A stretch of DNA of 64,000 bases. Origin: Massilia sp. Se16.2.3. GTDB lineage: Bacteria; Pseudomonadota; Gammaproteobacteria; Burkholderiales; Burkholderiaceae_D. A program made the position numbers and the translations under genes. Where the stretch lies: contig NZ_CP050451.1 of assembly GCF_014171595.1 (NCBI RefSeq), positions 3,410,001 to 3,474,000 of the forward strand. Direction: 5' to 3'. This document shows positions 24,236 through 36,172 of this stretch, in pieces; positions within the stretch are counted from its first letter, which is position 1; the number at the start of each line of letters is the position of its first letter. The notes under the pieces are model-generated. The model saw only the letters and a list, made by a program, of their open reading frames with translations. It was not told the origin of the DNA and ran no database searches.

Positions 24236-25030
24236 TTACTGAATCTTGGCCTTCTTCATCAGCGACTGCTGGAATTCTGCCACTTTACGCTGCGCCACCT
24301 GTTCGCCGAGCTGACGCTTGACCTGTTCGAGCGGCGGCAGGGTCGGCACGCGGCTGTCTTCCAGCTTGATCACGTGGTAGCCGTGTTCGGTCTTCACCGG
24401 CGTGTCGGTGATCGCGCCTTTTTGCAGCGCAAACAGCGCCTTGTTGAATTCCGCCGCGAAAGGACGCACGTCGACCCAGCCACCGCTCTGCGGCGAACCC
24501 AGGTCGCCGCCCTGGGCTGCGGAGCCCTTGTCCTTGCTCTGCTTGGCCAGTTCCTCGAAACGGGCGCCGCCCTTGAGCTTCGCGATGATGGCCTTGGCAT
24601 CGGCTTCGTTTTCGACCAGGATATGGCGCACGCGATATTCCTTCTCAGGCGCACCGGCCTTGATCCGGTCGTACGCGGCCTTGATCTCGGCGTCCTTGAC
24701 CGGATTCTTCTTCAGGAAGTCGCTCACCATTGCGTCGAACATGATCTTCAGGCGCATGTTCTCCAGGGCAGACTTCACATCAGGGCGGGTAGCCAGTTTC
24801 TGCTTCTCGGCTTCCTGTATCAGTACTTCGGCGCTGATCAGGTCCTGCTTGATCGCCTGGCGCACTTGCGGCGAGTCTTCGGCACCCGAAGCGACTGCGC
24901 GCTTGACTTCCTGATCCAGCCGCGATGCCGGGATCGGCTTGCCATTGACGGTCGCGACATTTTGCGCGAATACGGGCGCAGCCAGCATGACGGTCATGGC
25001 GAGCAGGAGGCGGGTTGGCTTCAACATCAT
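24236..25030 (-). CDS. Exported parvulin-type peptidyl-prolyl isomerase (second of a tandem pair)
   Basis: 264 residues. The signal peptide (MLKPTRLLLAMTVMLAAPVFAQ) is followed by an N-terminal SurA/PrsA-like helical domain (residues 30-130) and a parvulin domain (about 132-225): YRVRHILVENEADAKAII, GGDLGSPQSGGWVD, FNKALFALQKG and HGYHVIKLED. It catalyses cis-trans proline isomerisation in the periplasm and should assist outer-membrane or secreted protein folding. Two adjacent ATG codons (25030, 25027) are possible; AGGAT precedes both. It follows its paralogue at 25110 by 79 bp and ends before a strong terminator, so the pair is likely co-transcribed. The two proteins share domain order and the same signal-peptide pattern, evidence of tandem duplication. 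Confidence 0.9.
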   Translation of the reverse strand: MMLKPTRLLLAMTVMLAAPVFAQNVATVNGKPIPASRLDQEVKRAVASGAEDSPQVRQAIKQDLISAEVLIQEAEKQKLATRPDVKSALENMRLKIMFDAMVSDFLKKNPVKDAEIKAAYDRIKAGAPEKEYRVRHILVENEADAKAIIAKLKGGARFEELAKQSKDKGSAAQGGDLGSPQSGGWVDVRPFAAEFNKALFALQKGAITDTPVKTEHGYHVIKLEDSRVPTLPPLEQVKRQLGEQVAQRKVAEFQQSLMKKAKIQ

Positions 25031-25109
25031 CGTTCAGATCCTATAAAAACTCAAAAGTTGCCCGAGGGCGAGGCTCCCGGCACCGCGAAGATGCCGGCAG
25101 ACATTAATT

Positions 25110-25892
25110 TTACTGCACCTTTGCCTTCTTGATCAGCTCGCCGTAGTAGGCAGCGACTTTCTGCTGCACCAGCTGGTTGCCAAGTTCCTGCTGCTTTTCC
25201 TCGAACTTGCGCACCACGGTCGGGCGCGAGTCGTCGACCTTGAACACATGGAAGCCATAGGGGCCGCGTACGGGCGTATCGAGGAAGCCGCCTTTTGGCA
25301 GCTTGGCCATCGCGGCAGCGGTTTCAGGTGGAAGGAAGCTGCTTTCCTGCCAGTCGAGATCGCCGCCTTTGCCGGCAGTGCCGGTATCCTTGCTTTGCTT
25401 GACGAGGTCCTCGAATTTCGCGCCGCCCTTGAGCTTGGCGATGACGGCCTTGGCTTCGTCTTCGGTGGCGAGCAGGATATGACGGAGGTGGAAATCCTTC
25501 GATGCCGCCGTTTCTTTCGCGTAACGGTCGTAGGCTGCCTTGACATCGGCCTCGGAGACCGGATTCTTCGTCAGGTAGTCGCGTCCGAGCGCCTGGATGA
25601 GAATCGCGCGGCGCGCGTCGTCGACTGCGGCCTTGACCTGGGGCTTCTTGTCGTAGCCGCCCTTGAGCGCTTCCTGCATGACCACTTCGCGGAAGATCAG
25701 CTGTTGCTTGATGTCTTCGCGCAGTTCCGGGCTGTCCGGGGCGCGGCCGCCGGCCACGATCTGCTTGACGGCTTCCTCGACGCGGGCGCTCGGGATGGCC
25801 TTGCCGTTGACAACGGCAGCGTTCTGGGCAAATGCGGGTGCTGCGACCACAGCGGTCAGGGCTAACAGCAGGCTGGCTGGCTTCAAAGTCAT
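25110..25892 (-). CDS. Exported parvulin-type peptidyl-prolyl isomerase (first of a tandem pair)
   Basis: 260 residues from ATG 25892, with AGGA seven bases upstream. Signal peptide MTLKPASLLLALTAVVAAPAFAQ, helical chaperone-like region, then the parvulin domain: FHLRHILLATEDEAKAVI, GGDLDWQESSFLPPE, MAKLPKGGFLDTPV and YGFHVFKVDDSRP. Compared with its downstream copy it has DWQESSF in place of the GSPQSGGW segment, suggesting different substrate grooves. Role: periplasmic proline isomerase and probable chaperone. AT-rich sequence upstream (25920-25975) is the likely promoter. It lies downstream of bolA in the same orientation with a gap of about 175 bp. Confidence 0.9.
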   Translation of the reverse strand: MTLKPASLLLALTAVVAAPAFAQNAAVVNGKAIPSARVEEAVKQIVAGGRAPDSPELREDIKQQLIFREVVMQEALKGGYDKKPQVKAAVDDARRAILIQALGRDYLTKNPVSEADVKAAYDRYAKETAASKDFHLRHILLATEDEAKAVIAKLKGGAKFEDLVKQSKDTGTAGKGGDLDWQESSFLPPETAAAMAKLPKGGFLDTPVRGPYGFHVFKVDDSRPTVVRKFEEKQQELGNQLVQQKVAAYYGELIKKAKVQ

Positions 25893-26067
25893 TATGTGTT
25901 CCTGTGGAGGAGTTGCTAAGTTACGTGTTAATTATTGTGTAGAGCAATTCGATTGTGCGACAGAATTCTTAAGCGAGCCTGATAGAGGCGCACCGGCGGC
26001 AAGGCAGCCGTGCCGCTTGCCGCCGACTGCGCGCCTCGATCATCCCGCCTGCGCTTTCGAACCGGCC

Positions 26068-26358
26068 TCAGTCCAGTTCCGAAGGCGCCAGCGCCGTGAT
26101 CGCAAGCGCATGGATCTCGGCTGCCATCATATCGGCCACGGCATCATACACCAGACGATGTCGCATGACGAGCCTCTGGCCGGCGAAGCGGTCGGACACG
26201 ATCTTGACGCTGTAATGGCCCCCGCCCGAGGCAGCGCCGGCATGGCCCGCGTGCAGGTGGGAATCGTCGCCGACCTCGAGCAGGGTGGGCGCGAGCGCCG
26301 CCTGCAGGCGTTCGCGGATGCGTGCGGGACGAGAGTCGACAGAAATGTCCGGGTTCAT
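26068..26358 (-). CDS. BolA family protein
   Basis: 96 residues from ATG 26358. The stop of the preceding yciB gene overlaps this start by four bases (ATGA), so translation is coupled. The BolA fold is shown by RIRERLQAALAPTLLEVGDDS near residue 15, the HxGH-like stretch HLHAGHAGAASGGGHYSVKIVSD, and the C-terminal MRHRLVYDAVADMMAAEIHALAI, with the conserved His residues used with monothiol glutaredoxins to bind a [2Fe-2S] cluster. Known role of the family: iron-sulfur trafficking, cell shape and stress response. The association with yciB and parvulins is common in Burkholderiales. No unusual features. Confidence 0.9.
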   Translation of the reverse strand: MNPDISVDSRPARIRERLQAALAPTLLEVGDDSHLHAGHAGAASGGGHYSVKIVSDRFAGQRLVMRHRLVYDAVADMMAAEIHALAITALAPSELD

Positions 26359-26987
26359 GCTTCCTCCTGCGGAACGTGTTTGACGAGCAGCAGCGAGAGT
26401 GCCACCGTGAAGATGAAGAAGATCGCGGTCATGCCGTACATCTTGAAGTTGACCCAGGCATTGGTGTCGTCCTTCAGGACCACGAAGGCCATCAGGAGGT
26501 TGAGCGCGCCCAGCAGGATGAAGAAGCCGATCCAGATGAAGCCGACGCGCGGCCACAGCGCGTCCGGCAGGGGCAGGGCTTCTTCCATGGCCTTGCGCAT
26601 CAGGTTCTTGCCGAAGAAAACCTGGCTGACGAACAGGATCACGGCCGAGGCCCAGTACAGGATGGTGGGCTTCCACAGCATGAAGGTCTTGTCGTGGAAA
26701 TAGATGGTGGCACCGCCGAAGACGACGATGACGACGAAGGAGACCCAGAGCATGCCATCGACCTTGCGCCGGCGCGCCACCAGGTAGCCGATCTGCAGGA
26801 CGGTGGCGAGGATGCCGACGGCGGTGGCCAGCATGATGGCGGCCTGGTCGGCGGCGACGGTACCCCCCGATACCAGGCCGCCCAGGTATTGCTGCACGAG
26901 CGCGGCGGCGGCCGCCTCGTTTCCGTTCCCCCATTTATAGGCGATGAAGAAGAGAATCAGGGGAAAAAGGTCGAACAGGAATTTCAT
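26355..26987 (-). CDS. yciB: Inner-membrane septation protein A family (YciB)
   Basis: 210 residues, starting MKFLFDLFPLILFFIAYKWG, the hallmark start of YciB. Five or six hydrophobic helices follow: AAIMLATAVGILATVLQIG, WVSFVVIVVFGGATIYF, ILYWASAVILFVSQVFFG, GFIWIGFFILLGALNLLMAF and AIFFIFTVALSLLL. It resides in the inner membrane and is linked to cell-envelope synthesis and septation. An insertion of Gly/Ala-rich sequence (NGNEAAAAALVQQYLGGLVSGG) after the first helix is a little longer than in E. coli. It lies 33 bp downstream of msrB and overlaps bolA by four bases. Confidence 0.93.
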   Translation of the reverse strand: MKFLFDLFPLILFFIAYKWGNGNEAAAAALVQQYLGGLVSGGTVAADQAAIMLATAVGILATVLQIGYLVARRRKVDGMLWVSFVVIVVFGGATIYFHDKTFMLWKPTILYWASAVILFVSQVFFGKNLMRKAMEEALPLPDALWPRVGFIWIGFFILLGALNLLMAFVVLKDDTNAWVNFKMYGMTAIFFIFTVALSLLLVKHVPQEEA

Positions 26988-27020
26988 GTCGCTCCAGGTG
27001 CGGGCAAATAAAGTGGGAAA

Positions 27021-27416
27021 TCAGATTGCCTCGAACCGCAGCGCGGCCGAGTTGATGCAGTAGCGCAGCCCGGTCGGCGGCGGGCCGTCGGGGAACACGT
27101 GGCCGAGATGGGCGTCGCAGACGGCGCAGATGATCTCGGTGCGCACCATGCCGTGGGTACGGTCGGTCTTTTCGATCACGTTCTCGGGGTCGAGCGCCTT
27201 GAAATAGCTGGGCCAGCCGCAGCCGGACTCGAACTTGGCGTCCGACTCGAACAGGGGCGTATCGCAGCAGACGCAGCGATAAATGCCGTGCTCGTGGTGG
27301 TCCCAGAACTTGCCGGTGAAGGCGCGTTCGGTGGCCGCATGGCGCGTTACCTGGTATTCCATCGGGTCGAGCTGGGCACGCCACTCGGCGTCGGTCTTGG
27401 TCAGTTTTTCGGTCAT
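27021..27416 (-). CDS. msrB: Peptide-methionine (R)-S-oxide reductase
   Basis: 131 residues from ATG 27416; an upstream TTG is less likely because AGGA sits ten bases before 27416 and [12 protein letters not shown] is the usual start. Zinc-binding pairs CVCC and CAVC, the CGWPSY motif, [10 protein letters not shown] and the catalytic Cys in [11 protein letters not shown] are all present, so it should be active. It reduces methionine-R-sulfoxide in proteins using thioredoxin. Its neighbour selO (protein AMPylase acting on redox proteins) suggests a shared oxidative-stress theme. Cytoplasmic, no signal peptide. Confidence 0.95.
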   Translation of the reverse strand: MTEKLTKTDAEWRAQLDPMEYQVTRHAATERAFTGKFWDHHEHGIYRCVCCDTPLFESDAKFESGCGWPSYFKALDPENVIEKTDRTHGMVRTEIICAVCDAHLGHVFPDGPPPTGLRYCINSAALRFEAI

Positions 27417-27470
27417 GATGGTTTTTCCTGAATGATTCAATCGAGCGGCTCACGGCGCACGAAGCAGGGC

Positions 27471-29069
27471 TCACGAAGAGCAGCTTACCTCGAGGTGCGT
27501 AGCCCAGTCCGGCGGCAGCGCGGCGTAGGCCTCGCGCCCCGGCTGCTCGTCGAACGGTTGTTCCAGCACGGCGAGCAAGTCGCGCACGCCGGTATAGTCG
27601 CCGTTCTGCGCCTGTTCGATGGCTTGCTGGGCCAGATAGTTTCGCAGAACGTACTTGGGATTGACGCGGTTCATGGCCTCGCGCCGGCTTGCATCCTGGC
27701 TGTTTTCCTGGCGCAGGCGTTCGCGGTAGCGCAGCGCCCATTCGTCGAAGGCGGGGCGGTCGATGAACAGGTCGCGCAGGGGCGCGTCGCTCTGGGCAAG
27801 GTCACCGTCGGGCGCGATGCGCAGGTCTCCCAGGCGCCGGAACAGCTGCGTGAAGTCGACGTGGCTCGCCTGCATGATGGTGAACAGGCTGTCGAAGAGA
27901 AGCCGGTCGCCTTCCTGATGCGTTGCCAGGCCCAGCTTGGCATGCAGGCGCTCGTCCAGGGCACGCTCGAATTCCGGCATGTAGACGTCGAGCGCGTCCT
28001 GGGCAGCGTCGACGCTGTCGATCAGCGGCAGCAGGGCATTGCCCAGCGCATAGCAGTTCCAGTGGCCCACCGGCACCTGGTTGGCATACGAATAGCGCCC
28101 GCCCTGGTCGGTGTGGTTGCAGATGTGGTTGACATCGAAAGCTTCCATGAAGCCGAAGGGGCCATAGTCGAGCGTCAGGCCGAGGATGGACATATTGTCG
28201 GTGTTCATCACGCCATGCATGAAGCCGACCGACTGCCAGCCGGCGATCATGCGCGCCGTGCGGCGGGTGACTTCCTTCAACAGCGCGGCATAGGGATTGG
28301 CATCAAGACGCAGCGCCGGATAGAAGGTCGCGATGACGTAGTCGGCCAGCTGGCGCAATTGCTCAGGCTGGTCGCGGTAGTGCCAGTGCTCGAAGGAGCC
28401 GAAGCGCACAAAACTGGGCGCCATGCGCGTGACCACGGCAGCCGATTCGACCGACTCGCGCATCACGCGCTGGTTCGATCCCGTCACCACCAGCGCACGC
28501 GTCGTCGGGATGCCGAGCGCGGCCATCGCTTCGGAACAGAGGAATTCGCGGATCGAGGAACGCAGCACGGCGCGGCCATCTCCCATGCGCGAATACGGGG
28601 TCTTGCCGGCGCCTTTCAGCTGCAGTTCCATGCGCCCCTCGGGGCCGTCGAGGTCGCCGATCAGGATGGCGCGGCCGTCGCCGAGCTGGCCAGCCCAGAC
28701 GCCGAACTGGTGGCCCGAATACACGGCCGACAGCGGCAGCGATCCGCTCGGCACCCGGTTGCCGGTAAAGGCGGCCACGTAATCCTCGCGCTCGAGCAGC
28801 TGCGGATCGATGCCCACGAGCGCGGCCGCGCGGCTGCTGGCGGCCACGAAATAGGGCGCGGACAGCGGCGTCGGCATCAGGCGCGTGTAGAACGCGGGCG
28901 GCAGCTCGGCAAACGCGTTGCCGAATGGGAGTTCGTCGGGCGTAATGGCAGCTCCAGTCAGGGTAGATATGGCTTGGACAGCGATTCTACCGTACCGGGC
29001 CAATTCTATCGGCGCACGCCTGCAGCGCAACCGCGCTTGCACCCGGTAAGCGAAGGCCTGGGCGATCAT
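27471..29069 (-). CDS. selO: Protein adenylyltransferase SelO
   Basis: About 532 residues from the ATG used here. SelO is a pseudokinase-fold enzyme that transfers AMP to Ser, Thr or Tyr. Core features: [37 protein letters not shown] (nucleotide loop), [21 protein letters not shown] with the metal-binding Asn and Asp, and the C-terminal SCSS, the CxxS-type redox tail of family members without selenocysteine. Homology begins near [21 protein letters not shown] (about 28950), but no ATG lies close to it; possible starts are at 29069 and 29084, or an unusual codon. The first 40 residues are therefore doubtful. It lies upstream of msrB in the same direction. Confidence 0.93.
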   Translation of the reverse strand: MIAQAFAYRVQARLRCRRAPIELARYGRIAVQAISTLTGAAITPDELPFGNAFAELPPAFYTRLMPTPLSAPYFVAASSRAAALVGIDPQLLEREDYVAAFTGNRVPSGSLPLSAVYSGHQFGVWAGQLGDGRAILIGDLDGPEGRMELQLKGAGKTPYSRMGDGRAVLRSSIREFLCSEAMAALGIPTTRALVVTGSNQRVMRESVESAAVVTRMAPSFVRFGSFEHWHYRDQPEQLRQLADYVIATFYPALRLDANPYAALLKEVTRRTARMIAGWQSVGFMHGVMNTDNMSILGLTLDYGPFGFMEAFDVNHICNHTDQGGRYSYANQVPVGHWNCYALGNALLPLIDSVDAAQDALDVYMPEFERALDERLHAKLGLATHQEGDRLLFDSLFTIMQASHVDFTQLFRRLGDLRIAPDGDLAQSDAPLRDLFIDRPAFDEWALRYRERLRQENSQDASRREAMNRVNPKYVLRNYLAQQAIEQAQNGDYTGVRDLLAVLEQPFDEQPGREAYAALPPDWATHLEVSCSS

Positions 29070-29161
29070 GCTGCACTGCGACATCGAAACATGTTGACGC
29101 GCTGCATTACGGCGTTTCACACTCGTTGCGACAGTTGACAATTCGATTACAGGAGACCTCC

Positions 29162-30814
29162 ATGACGCCGTATCCGCAGAGCCCCGTGATGGGCCAGATG
29201 ATGGACCAGCCCCTGCTCATTTCCAGCATCATCAGCTTCGCCGCGCGCCACTACGGCAACGGCGAGATCGTGTCGCGCCGCGTCGAAGGCGACATGCACC
29301 GCTACACCTACCGCGACTGCGAAGCGCGTGCGCGCCGCATGGCGAATTGCCTGCAAGGCCTGGGCGTGGCCATGGGCGACCGCGTCGCCACGCTGGCCTG
29401 GAACGGCTACCGCCACATGGAGCTGTATTACGCCGTCTCGGGTTCGGGCGCCGTGCTCCACACGATCAACCCACGCCTGCACCCGGAGCAGATCGCCTAC
29501 ATCGTCAACCATGCCGAGGACCAGTACCTGTTCTTCGACCTGACTTTCCTGCCGCTGATCGAAGCGGTGGCGCCGCACTGCAGGAGCGTGAAGAGTTTCG
29601 TCCTGATGAGCGACCGTGCCCACATGCCGGCGGAAACAAAAATCCCGAGCCTGCTGTGCTACGAAGACCTGGTCGCCTCGAGCAGCGACGATTACGCCTG
29701 GCCGCAGTTCGACGAGAACTCGGCCGCCTCGCTCTGCTACACCTCGGGCACGACCGGCAACCCGAAGGGTGCGCTGTATTCGCACCGCTCGACCATCCTG
29801 CATGCCTATGCCTCCTCGATGCCGGGTGCGCTGAACGTGTCCTCGCGCGACGTCGTCGTGCCGGTGGTGCCGATGTTCCATGTGAATGCCTGGGGCCTGC
29901 CGTATTCGGTGCCGCTGTCCGGCGCCAAGATGGTGTTCCCGGGCGCGGCCCTGGACGGCAAGTCGCTCTACGAGCTGTTCGAGGAGGAAAAAGTGACCTT
30001 CTCGGCCGGTGTGCCGACGGTCTGGCTGGGCCTGATCAACCACGCGCTGCAGAACAATCTGCGGTTCTCGACCTTCCGCCGCACGGTGATTGGCGGCTCG
30101 GCCTGCCCGCCGGCCATGATGGATACGCTGATCGACAAGCTCGACGTGCACGTCATCCACGGCTGGGGCATGACGGAAATGTCGCCGCTCGGCACCACTG
30201 GTGGCCTGCAATCCAAGCACCTGGCCATGTCGAAGGAAGCGCAGCGCAAGATCCTGCAGAAGCAGGGCCACGCCATTTTCGGTGTCGACATGAAGATCGT
30301 GGACGACGACGGCAAGGAGCTTCCCTGGGACGGCCAGACCTATGGACACCTGTATGTAAAAGGGCCGTGGATCGTCTCGGGCTACTTCCGCGGCGAGGGC
30401 GGCGATGTGCTGCAGGACGGCTGGTTCCCGACAGGCGACGTCGCCACCATCGACGCCGACGGCTACATGCAGATCACCGACCGCAGCAAGGACGTCATCA
30501 AATCCGGCGGCGAGTGGATCGGCAGCATCGACATCGAGAATATCGCGATGGCGCACCCGGCCGTGCTGCAGGCGGCCTGCATTGGCGTGGCGCACCCGAA
30601 ATGGGACGAGCGGCCGATGCTGGTGGTGGTGCGCCGTCCGGGCCAGGAAGTCACGCGCGAGGAGCTGCTCGCCTTCTTCGAAGGGAAGATCGCGAAATGG
30701 TGGCTGCCGGACGACGTCGTGTTCACCGAGGCGCTGCCGATGGGCGCGACCGGCAAGATCCAGAAGAACCGGCTGCGCGAGCAGTATCGCGAGCACAGGC
30801 TGCCGACGGCGTGA
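29162..30814 (+). CDS. Fatty-acid / acyl-CoA ligase (AMP-forming)
   Basis: 550 residues from ATG 29162 after a strong AGGAGA. The AMP-binding enzyme has the P-loop-like [15 protein letters not shown] (about residue 190), the middle motif [11 protein letters not shown] (about 335), the hinge [33 protein letters not shown] with the Asp and Arg that bind ATP ribose, and the C-terminal catalytic Lys in [14 protein letters not shown]. It activates a carboxylate to acyl-AMP and then acyl-CoA. Overall sequence fits medium/long-chain acyl-CoA ligases also annotated as methylthiopropionyl-CoA ligase in Burkholderiales; substrate not determined. It is divergent from selO and could feed the beta-oxidation genes at 31.9 and 39.4 kb. 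Confidence 0.93.
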   Translation: MTPYPQSPVMGQMMDQPLLISSIISFAARHYGNGEIVSRRVEGDMHRYTYRDCEARARRMANCLQGLGVAMGDRVATLAWNGYRHMELYYAVSGSGAVLHTINPRLHPEQIAYIVNHAEDQYLFFDLTFLPLIEAVAPHCRSVKSFVLMSDRAHMPAETKIPSLLCYEDLVASSSDDYAWPQFDENSAASLCYTSGTTGNPKGALYSHRSTILHAYASSMPGALNVSSRDVVVPVVPMFHVNAWGLPYSVPLSGAKMVFPGAALDGKSLYELFEEEKVTFSAGVPTVWLGLINHALQNNLRFSTFRRTVIGGSACPPAMMDTLIDKLDVHVIHGWGMTEMSPLGTTGGLQSKHLAMSKEAQRKILQKQGHAIFGVDMKIVDDDGKELPWDGQTYGHLYVKGPWIVSGYFRGEGGDVLQDGWFPTGDVATIDADGYMQITDRSKDVIKSGGEWIGSIDIENIAMAHPAVLQAACIGVAHPKWDERPMLVVVRRPGQEVTREELLAFFEGKIAKWWLPDDVVFTEALPMGATGKIQKNRLREQYREHRLPTA

Positions 30815-30833
30815 CCGCGGGCTGATAGCGCGA

Positions 30834-30861
30834 CCTGGCGCCGCCGGCTGTGGCGGCCAGG
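30834..30861. terminator. Imperfect hairpin between convergent genes
   Basis: CCTGGCGCCGCC and GGCGGCCAGG around GGCTGT form a bulged GC-rich stem between the acyl-CoA ligase stop (30814) and the stop of the minus-strand gene (30871). There is no T tract, so only a weak candidate. Confidence 0.25.
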
Positions 30862-30870
30862 CGTGGGGCG

Positions 30871-31660
30871 TCAATGCCGAACGGACTCGAGCGGCAACAG
30901 GTGGCGGAAGGTCGGCTCGATCCCGCGTGCATGCAAGTGGCGCACGATATCTTCCAGGGTGGCGTCGCGCAGCAGCAGGCTGTCGTTCGGGCTTGCCCCA
31001 GGAGCGGCCTGCGTCGGGAAGGACGCGGCCTTCGGCTCCGGCGCGCTCGTCGCCGCGATGGCCGGCCCTGGGGCGCGCAGCGCACCCTCGAACTGCGCGG
31101 GGCGATGCATTCGAGGCCCTCCGGGAAAGCGGCCTGCGCGCTTGGGGGCGGCGCCATCTCCAGTCCCGTGTCGTCGATGAAGGAAGCGCCCATGCCGGGA
31201 TGGATAAAGGCGGCCCAGCGCCCGTTCGCCGTGTTCAGGCAGGGCGGCAGTTCGACCGGCGCGGCGGCGGCGCCGGGCGCGACGACGAGATCCGGAAGCA
31301 CGCTGTCGCGCAGTCCTTCGAGGAAGGCCTGCGCAGCCTCGAGCGTGACCGGTGCGGCCAGCGATAGCCACAGGCGAAATCCTCCGTTGGCGGAAATGCT
31401 GACCGCCGGCGCGGGAAATCGTACCGCGCTTGCAGCAGGTTGGCCGCTTCGCACAAACGGCGCCAGTGCGCACCGGCGTCGCCGGCGCGGTCGTCGGCCC
31501 TGTTGCGCGCGAACGGCAGGACGATGGCACGCGTGCGGCCGGCCTCGTGCAGGGCCAGGGGCTCGCCATGGGCTCCGGCAATGCGTGGACCGAGCAGCGC
31601 GGCCGACAGGCCGGCCGGGAAGTACAAGCGCATCAGTTCGTGAATCAGTTTTTCCATCAT
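30871..31660 (-). CDS. Hypothetical protein, two frameshifts
   Basis: About 263 residues when three frame segments are joined: MEKLIHELMRLYFPAGLSAALLG... to about 31430, then ISANGGFRLWLSLAAPVTLEAAQAFLEGL to about 31090, then LLLRDATLEDIVRHLHARGIEPTFRHLLPLESVRH to the TGA at 30871. I do not recognise the family. Visible features are an N-terminal amphipathic region, a Pro/Ala-rich linker of about 30 residues before the last helix pair, and no signal peptide. Two possible ATGs (31660, 31657) occur. Continuity of codon usage across the breaks argues for sequence errors rather than decay. It sits between the acyl-CoA ligase and the hydratase/dehydrogenase gene. Confidence 0.5.
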
Positions 31661-31877
31661 GGTCCTCGTTGGCACTTCGCAGCCGTTCCGCCGGCCAGGC
31701 AGGAGCGCGCCGTCGTGTGACGGGCGGCGCCTGCACGCTAACCCGGTATTCTGGCACAGCGCCTGCCTATCGTGTGGGGTACCCGGTCAGCCGCCGCCTC
31801 GGGTGAAGGAAATAAGACGATCGTACTTTTTTCGGTTATAGTTGAAAGAGCCAACCCAACTACTACAAGGAAGAGAC

Positions 31878-33964
<2,087 letters not shown>

Positions 33965-34093
33965 AGTAGCGGCCGGGGGGATGGTGCGGGGCCTCGCTCG
34001 CCGCACGGGAAGGCCTGTCGGTGGTGCCGGGCTCCGCCCGCCAGGTCGCCCGCTGTCCGTCGCCCCGCCAGGATAGCCTTGCAAGACGACACG

Positions 34094-34122
34094 ACGCCGC
34101 TGGTTTCAGCGGCGTTTTTTTT
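34094..34122 (+). terminator. Intrinsic terminator of the hydratase/dehydrogenase gene
   Basis: ACGCCGCTG (34094-34102), loop GTTT, CAGCGGCGT (34107-34115) followed directly by seven more T's; 130 bases after the gene's stop. Confidence 0.9.
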
Positions 34123-34248
34123 CGTGGCTCAGGCTGAAGGAAGGGGTTTCAAGGCTGTCCGCCGGGGCGTGTGGAATAAATAAACATTTTGGTTTACTTA
34201 TTGTCGAGCCGCTTTTAGGATGCTGGTAGTGCTTCCTTCGGACTCGCC

Positions 34249-35487
34249 ATGAAACACGCCTTGCTGATCGCCAGTGCCTGCCTGCTCGCCTTGTTGTCGA
34301 CCGTCGGTGCTTCGCTGCCGTATCCGATTCTCGCGCCCCTGTTCGGTGCCGGGGGCGCGAACGGCTTGACGGGCTTTCTCGGCCTGCCGCCGGAACTGCT
34401 GCTGGGCCTGGCCCTGATGGTCAATCCGCTGGGACTGCTGCTCGGCAGCGCCGTGCTGGGGCCGGTGTCGGACCGCCTCGGGCGCCGCCGGGTGCTGCTG
34501 GCAACGGCCATTGGCGGCGCAATCGGCCACGCCCTGACCGCGGCGGCGCTGGCACTCGAGTCCCTATCCGCTGTTCCCGGCGGCGCGCTTCGTCACGGGT
34601 TTGCTCGAAGGGAACGGCGCGATCATGCGGGCGATGCTCGCCGAGCGCATCGAGGGGCCCTTGCGCAACCATGCGCTGTCCTGGCTGAACGGCGCCTTCA
34701 ACCCGGGCTGGCTGGTCGGGCCACTGCTGGCGGGCCTGACGGTGGATGCCGGCATCACGCTGCCGTTCTACATCGCCGCCGGTGCGCTGGTGCTGGGTGC
34801 GGCGCTGGCGGCCCGGGCACTCGAACGCGAGCCCGTGCGGGGCGGGGGCGGCAGCTGGTGGGCGCATGCACGCGAACGCCACGCGCTCACGCTCTTGCGC
34901 CAGGCCCCGCTGCGCATGCTGTTCGGCGTGCATTTCGCGTATGCCTGCGGGGTTGCCGCCTTCTACGAATTCTTCCCGCTGTGGCTGGTGGACGTGGGCC
35001 GCTACGGCACCCGCGACATCGCTTTCGTGAACATGGGCATGTGCGCACTGATGACCTGCGCCGCGCTGTTTGCCGGCCGGGCCAGCCGCCACGAGCCGCG
35101 CCGTAGAGCCGCCGCCCAGGCCGCGCTGGCGGCGCTGGCGATCCTGGCGGTCGGTTTCGGCAGCCCGGGAATCGGCCTGGTCGCGATCGTGCTGTTCGGC
35201 CTGCCGCATGCCTACTACAACGCCACCATCCGGGGCTGGGCAGCCGACCAGTTTGCCGCCTACGGGCAGGGGGCGCAGTCATGGGCTTGCTCTCGACCAC
35301 CTTTTGCCTGGCCAATATCGTGATGGCGCTCGCGGGCGGGGCGCTCTCGGTGATCGACACGCGCATCGTGCTGGTCGTCGGCGGCTTGCTGGCAATCACG
35401 GCGGCGCTGGCGCTGCGGCGCTGGAGCGGCCAGGCGGTCACGGCGCCCGCCAATGCGGCATCCGCCGCCGCTGAGGAGAGACGATGA
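34249..35487 (+). CDS. MFS transporter (exporter-like), two frameshifts
   Basis: About 413 residues from ATG 34249. It shows twelve likely helices and the MFS signature GPVSDRLGRRRVLLATAIGG between helices 2 and 3. Helix-4/5 motif FVTGLLEGNGAIMRAM is typical of drug-efflux-like MFS. Frames change near 34560 (CTATCCGC, +1 or -2) and near 35275 (-1), after which MGLLSTTFCLANIVMALAGGAL continues to the stop. The stop overlaps the start of the following regulator by four bases (ATGA at 35484-35487), so they form an operon. AT-rich sequence (34170-34200, TAAATAAACATTTTGGTTTAC) upstream is the likely promoter. Substrate unknown; export is inferred from the family type. Confidence 0.75.
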
Positions 35488-36119
35488 ATACCCATGACCG
35501 GTGCTGATGTTGCTCAAGACCCGCGGGCCGCAGACGGCGCAGGTCCTGGCCAGCCTGCTGGGCCTGACCGCGATGGGCGTACGGCGCCAGCTGGAAGCGG
35601 CCGTCGACGCGGGCCTGGTGAGCTACCAGGACAGTCCGGGCAAGGTCGGGCGGCCGGTGCGGCGCTGGCTGCTGACGGAAGCCGGCAATGCGCGCTTCCC
35701 CGACCGGCACGCGGAGCTCACGCTGGACCTGATTGCCGGCGTGCGCACGCTGTTCGGCGAATCGGGCCTGGAAAAACTGATTGCCGCGCGCGAGGAAAGC
35801 AGCGAGCGCGCCTACCGCGAACGCATCGGCCCCCATGCGACGCTCGACGACAAGGTGGCGGCCCTGGCCGCGGCACGCTCGCTGGAAGGCTATATGGCCG
35901 AGACCGAGCCGCGCATCGACGGCAGTGTGCTCCTGCTCGAGAACCATTGTCCGATTTGCACGGCGGCGCGGGCCTGCCAGCAATTCTGCCGCTCGGAGCT
36001 GGAAGTATTCCGCCGCGTTCTCGGCACCGGCGTGAGCGTCGTGCGCATCGAGCACCAGCTCGAGGGGCGCGCGCCGCTGCGCCTACCTGGTCAGCGAGCC
36101 GCCTGCCTCGCTCCCCTAG
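35484..36119 (+). CDS. SufR-like (COG2345) winged-helix regulator with Cys cluster, two indels
   Basis: About 211 residues from ATG 35484, which has AGGAGA upstream and overlaps the MFS stop. The N-terminal winged helix (LLKTRGPQTAQVLASLLGLTAMGVRRQLEAAVDAGLV) is followed by an effector domain with the Cys motif HCPICTAARACQQFC, then SELEVFRRVLG and RIEHQLEGARRCAYLVSEP. Regulators of this group bind an Fe-S cluster through such cysteines (SufR is the known example) and usually repress. One base is missing at 35500-35501 (giving a false TGA after eight codons) and one is extra in the G4 at 36064-36067; correcting the latter restores a fourth conserved Cys and a TAG at 36117. Inference: redox- or iron-responsive control of the overlapping transporter gene. 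Confidence 0.7.
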
Positions 36120-36172
36120 GCCAGGCGCAGGCGCCTTGGCTCGCCGCCGGCGGCCATGCCGGATCAGTCACC

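Noticed and set aside
27471..29141. SelO start at the far upstream TTG near 29141
   Set aside because: It would give about 60 residues without family resemblance and overlap the divergent ligase promoter; an internal start is likelier.
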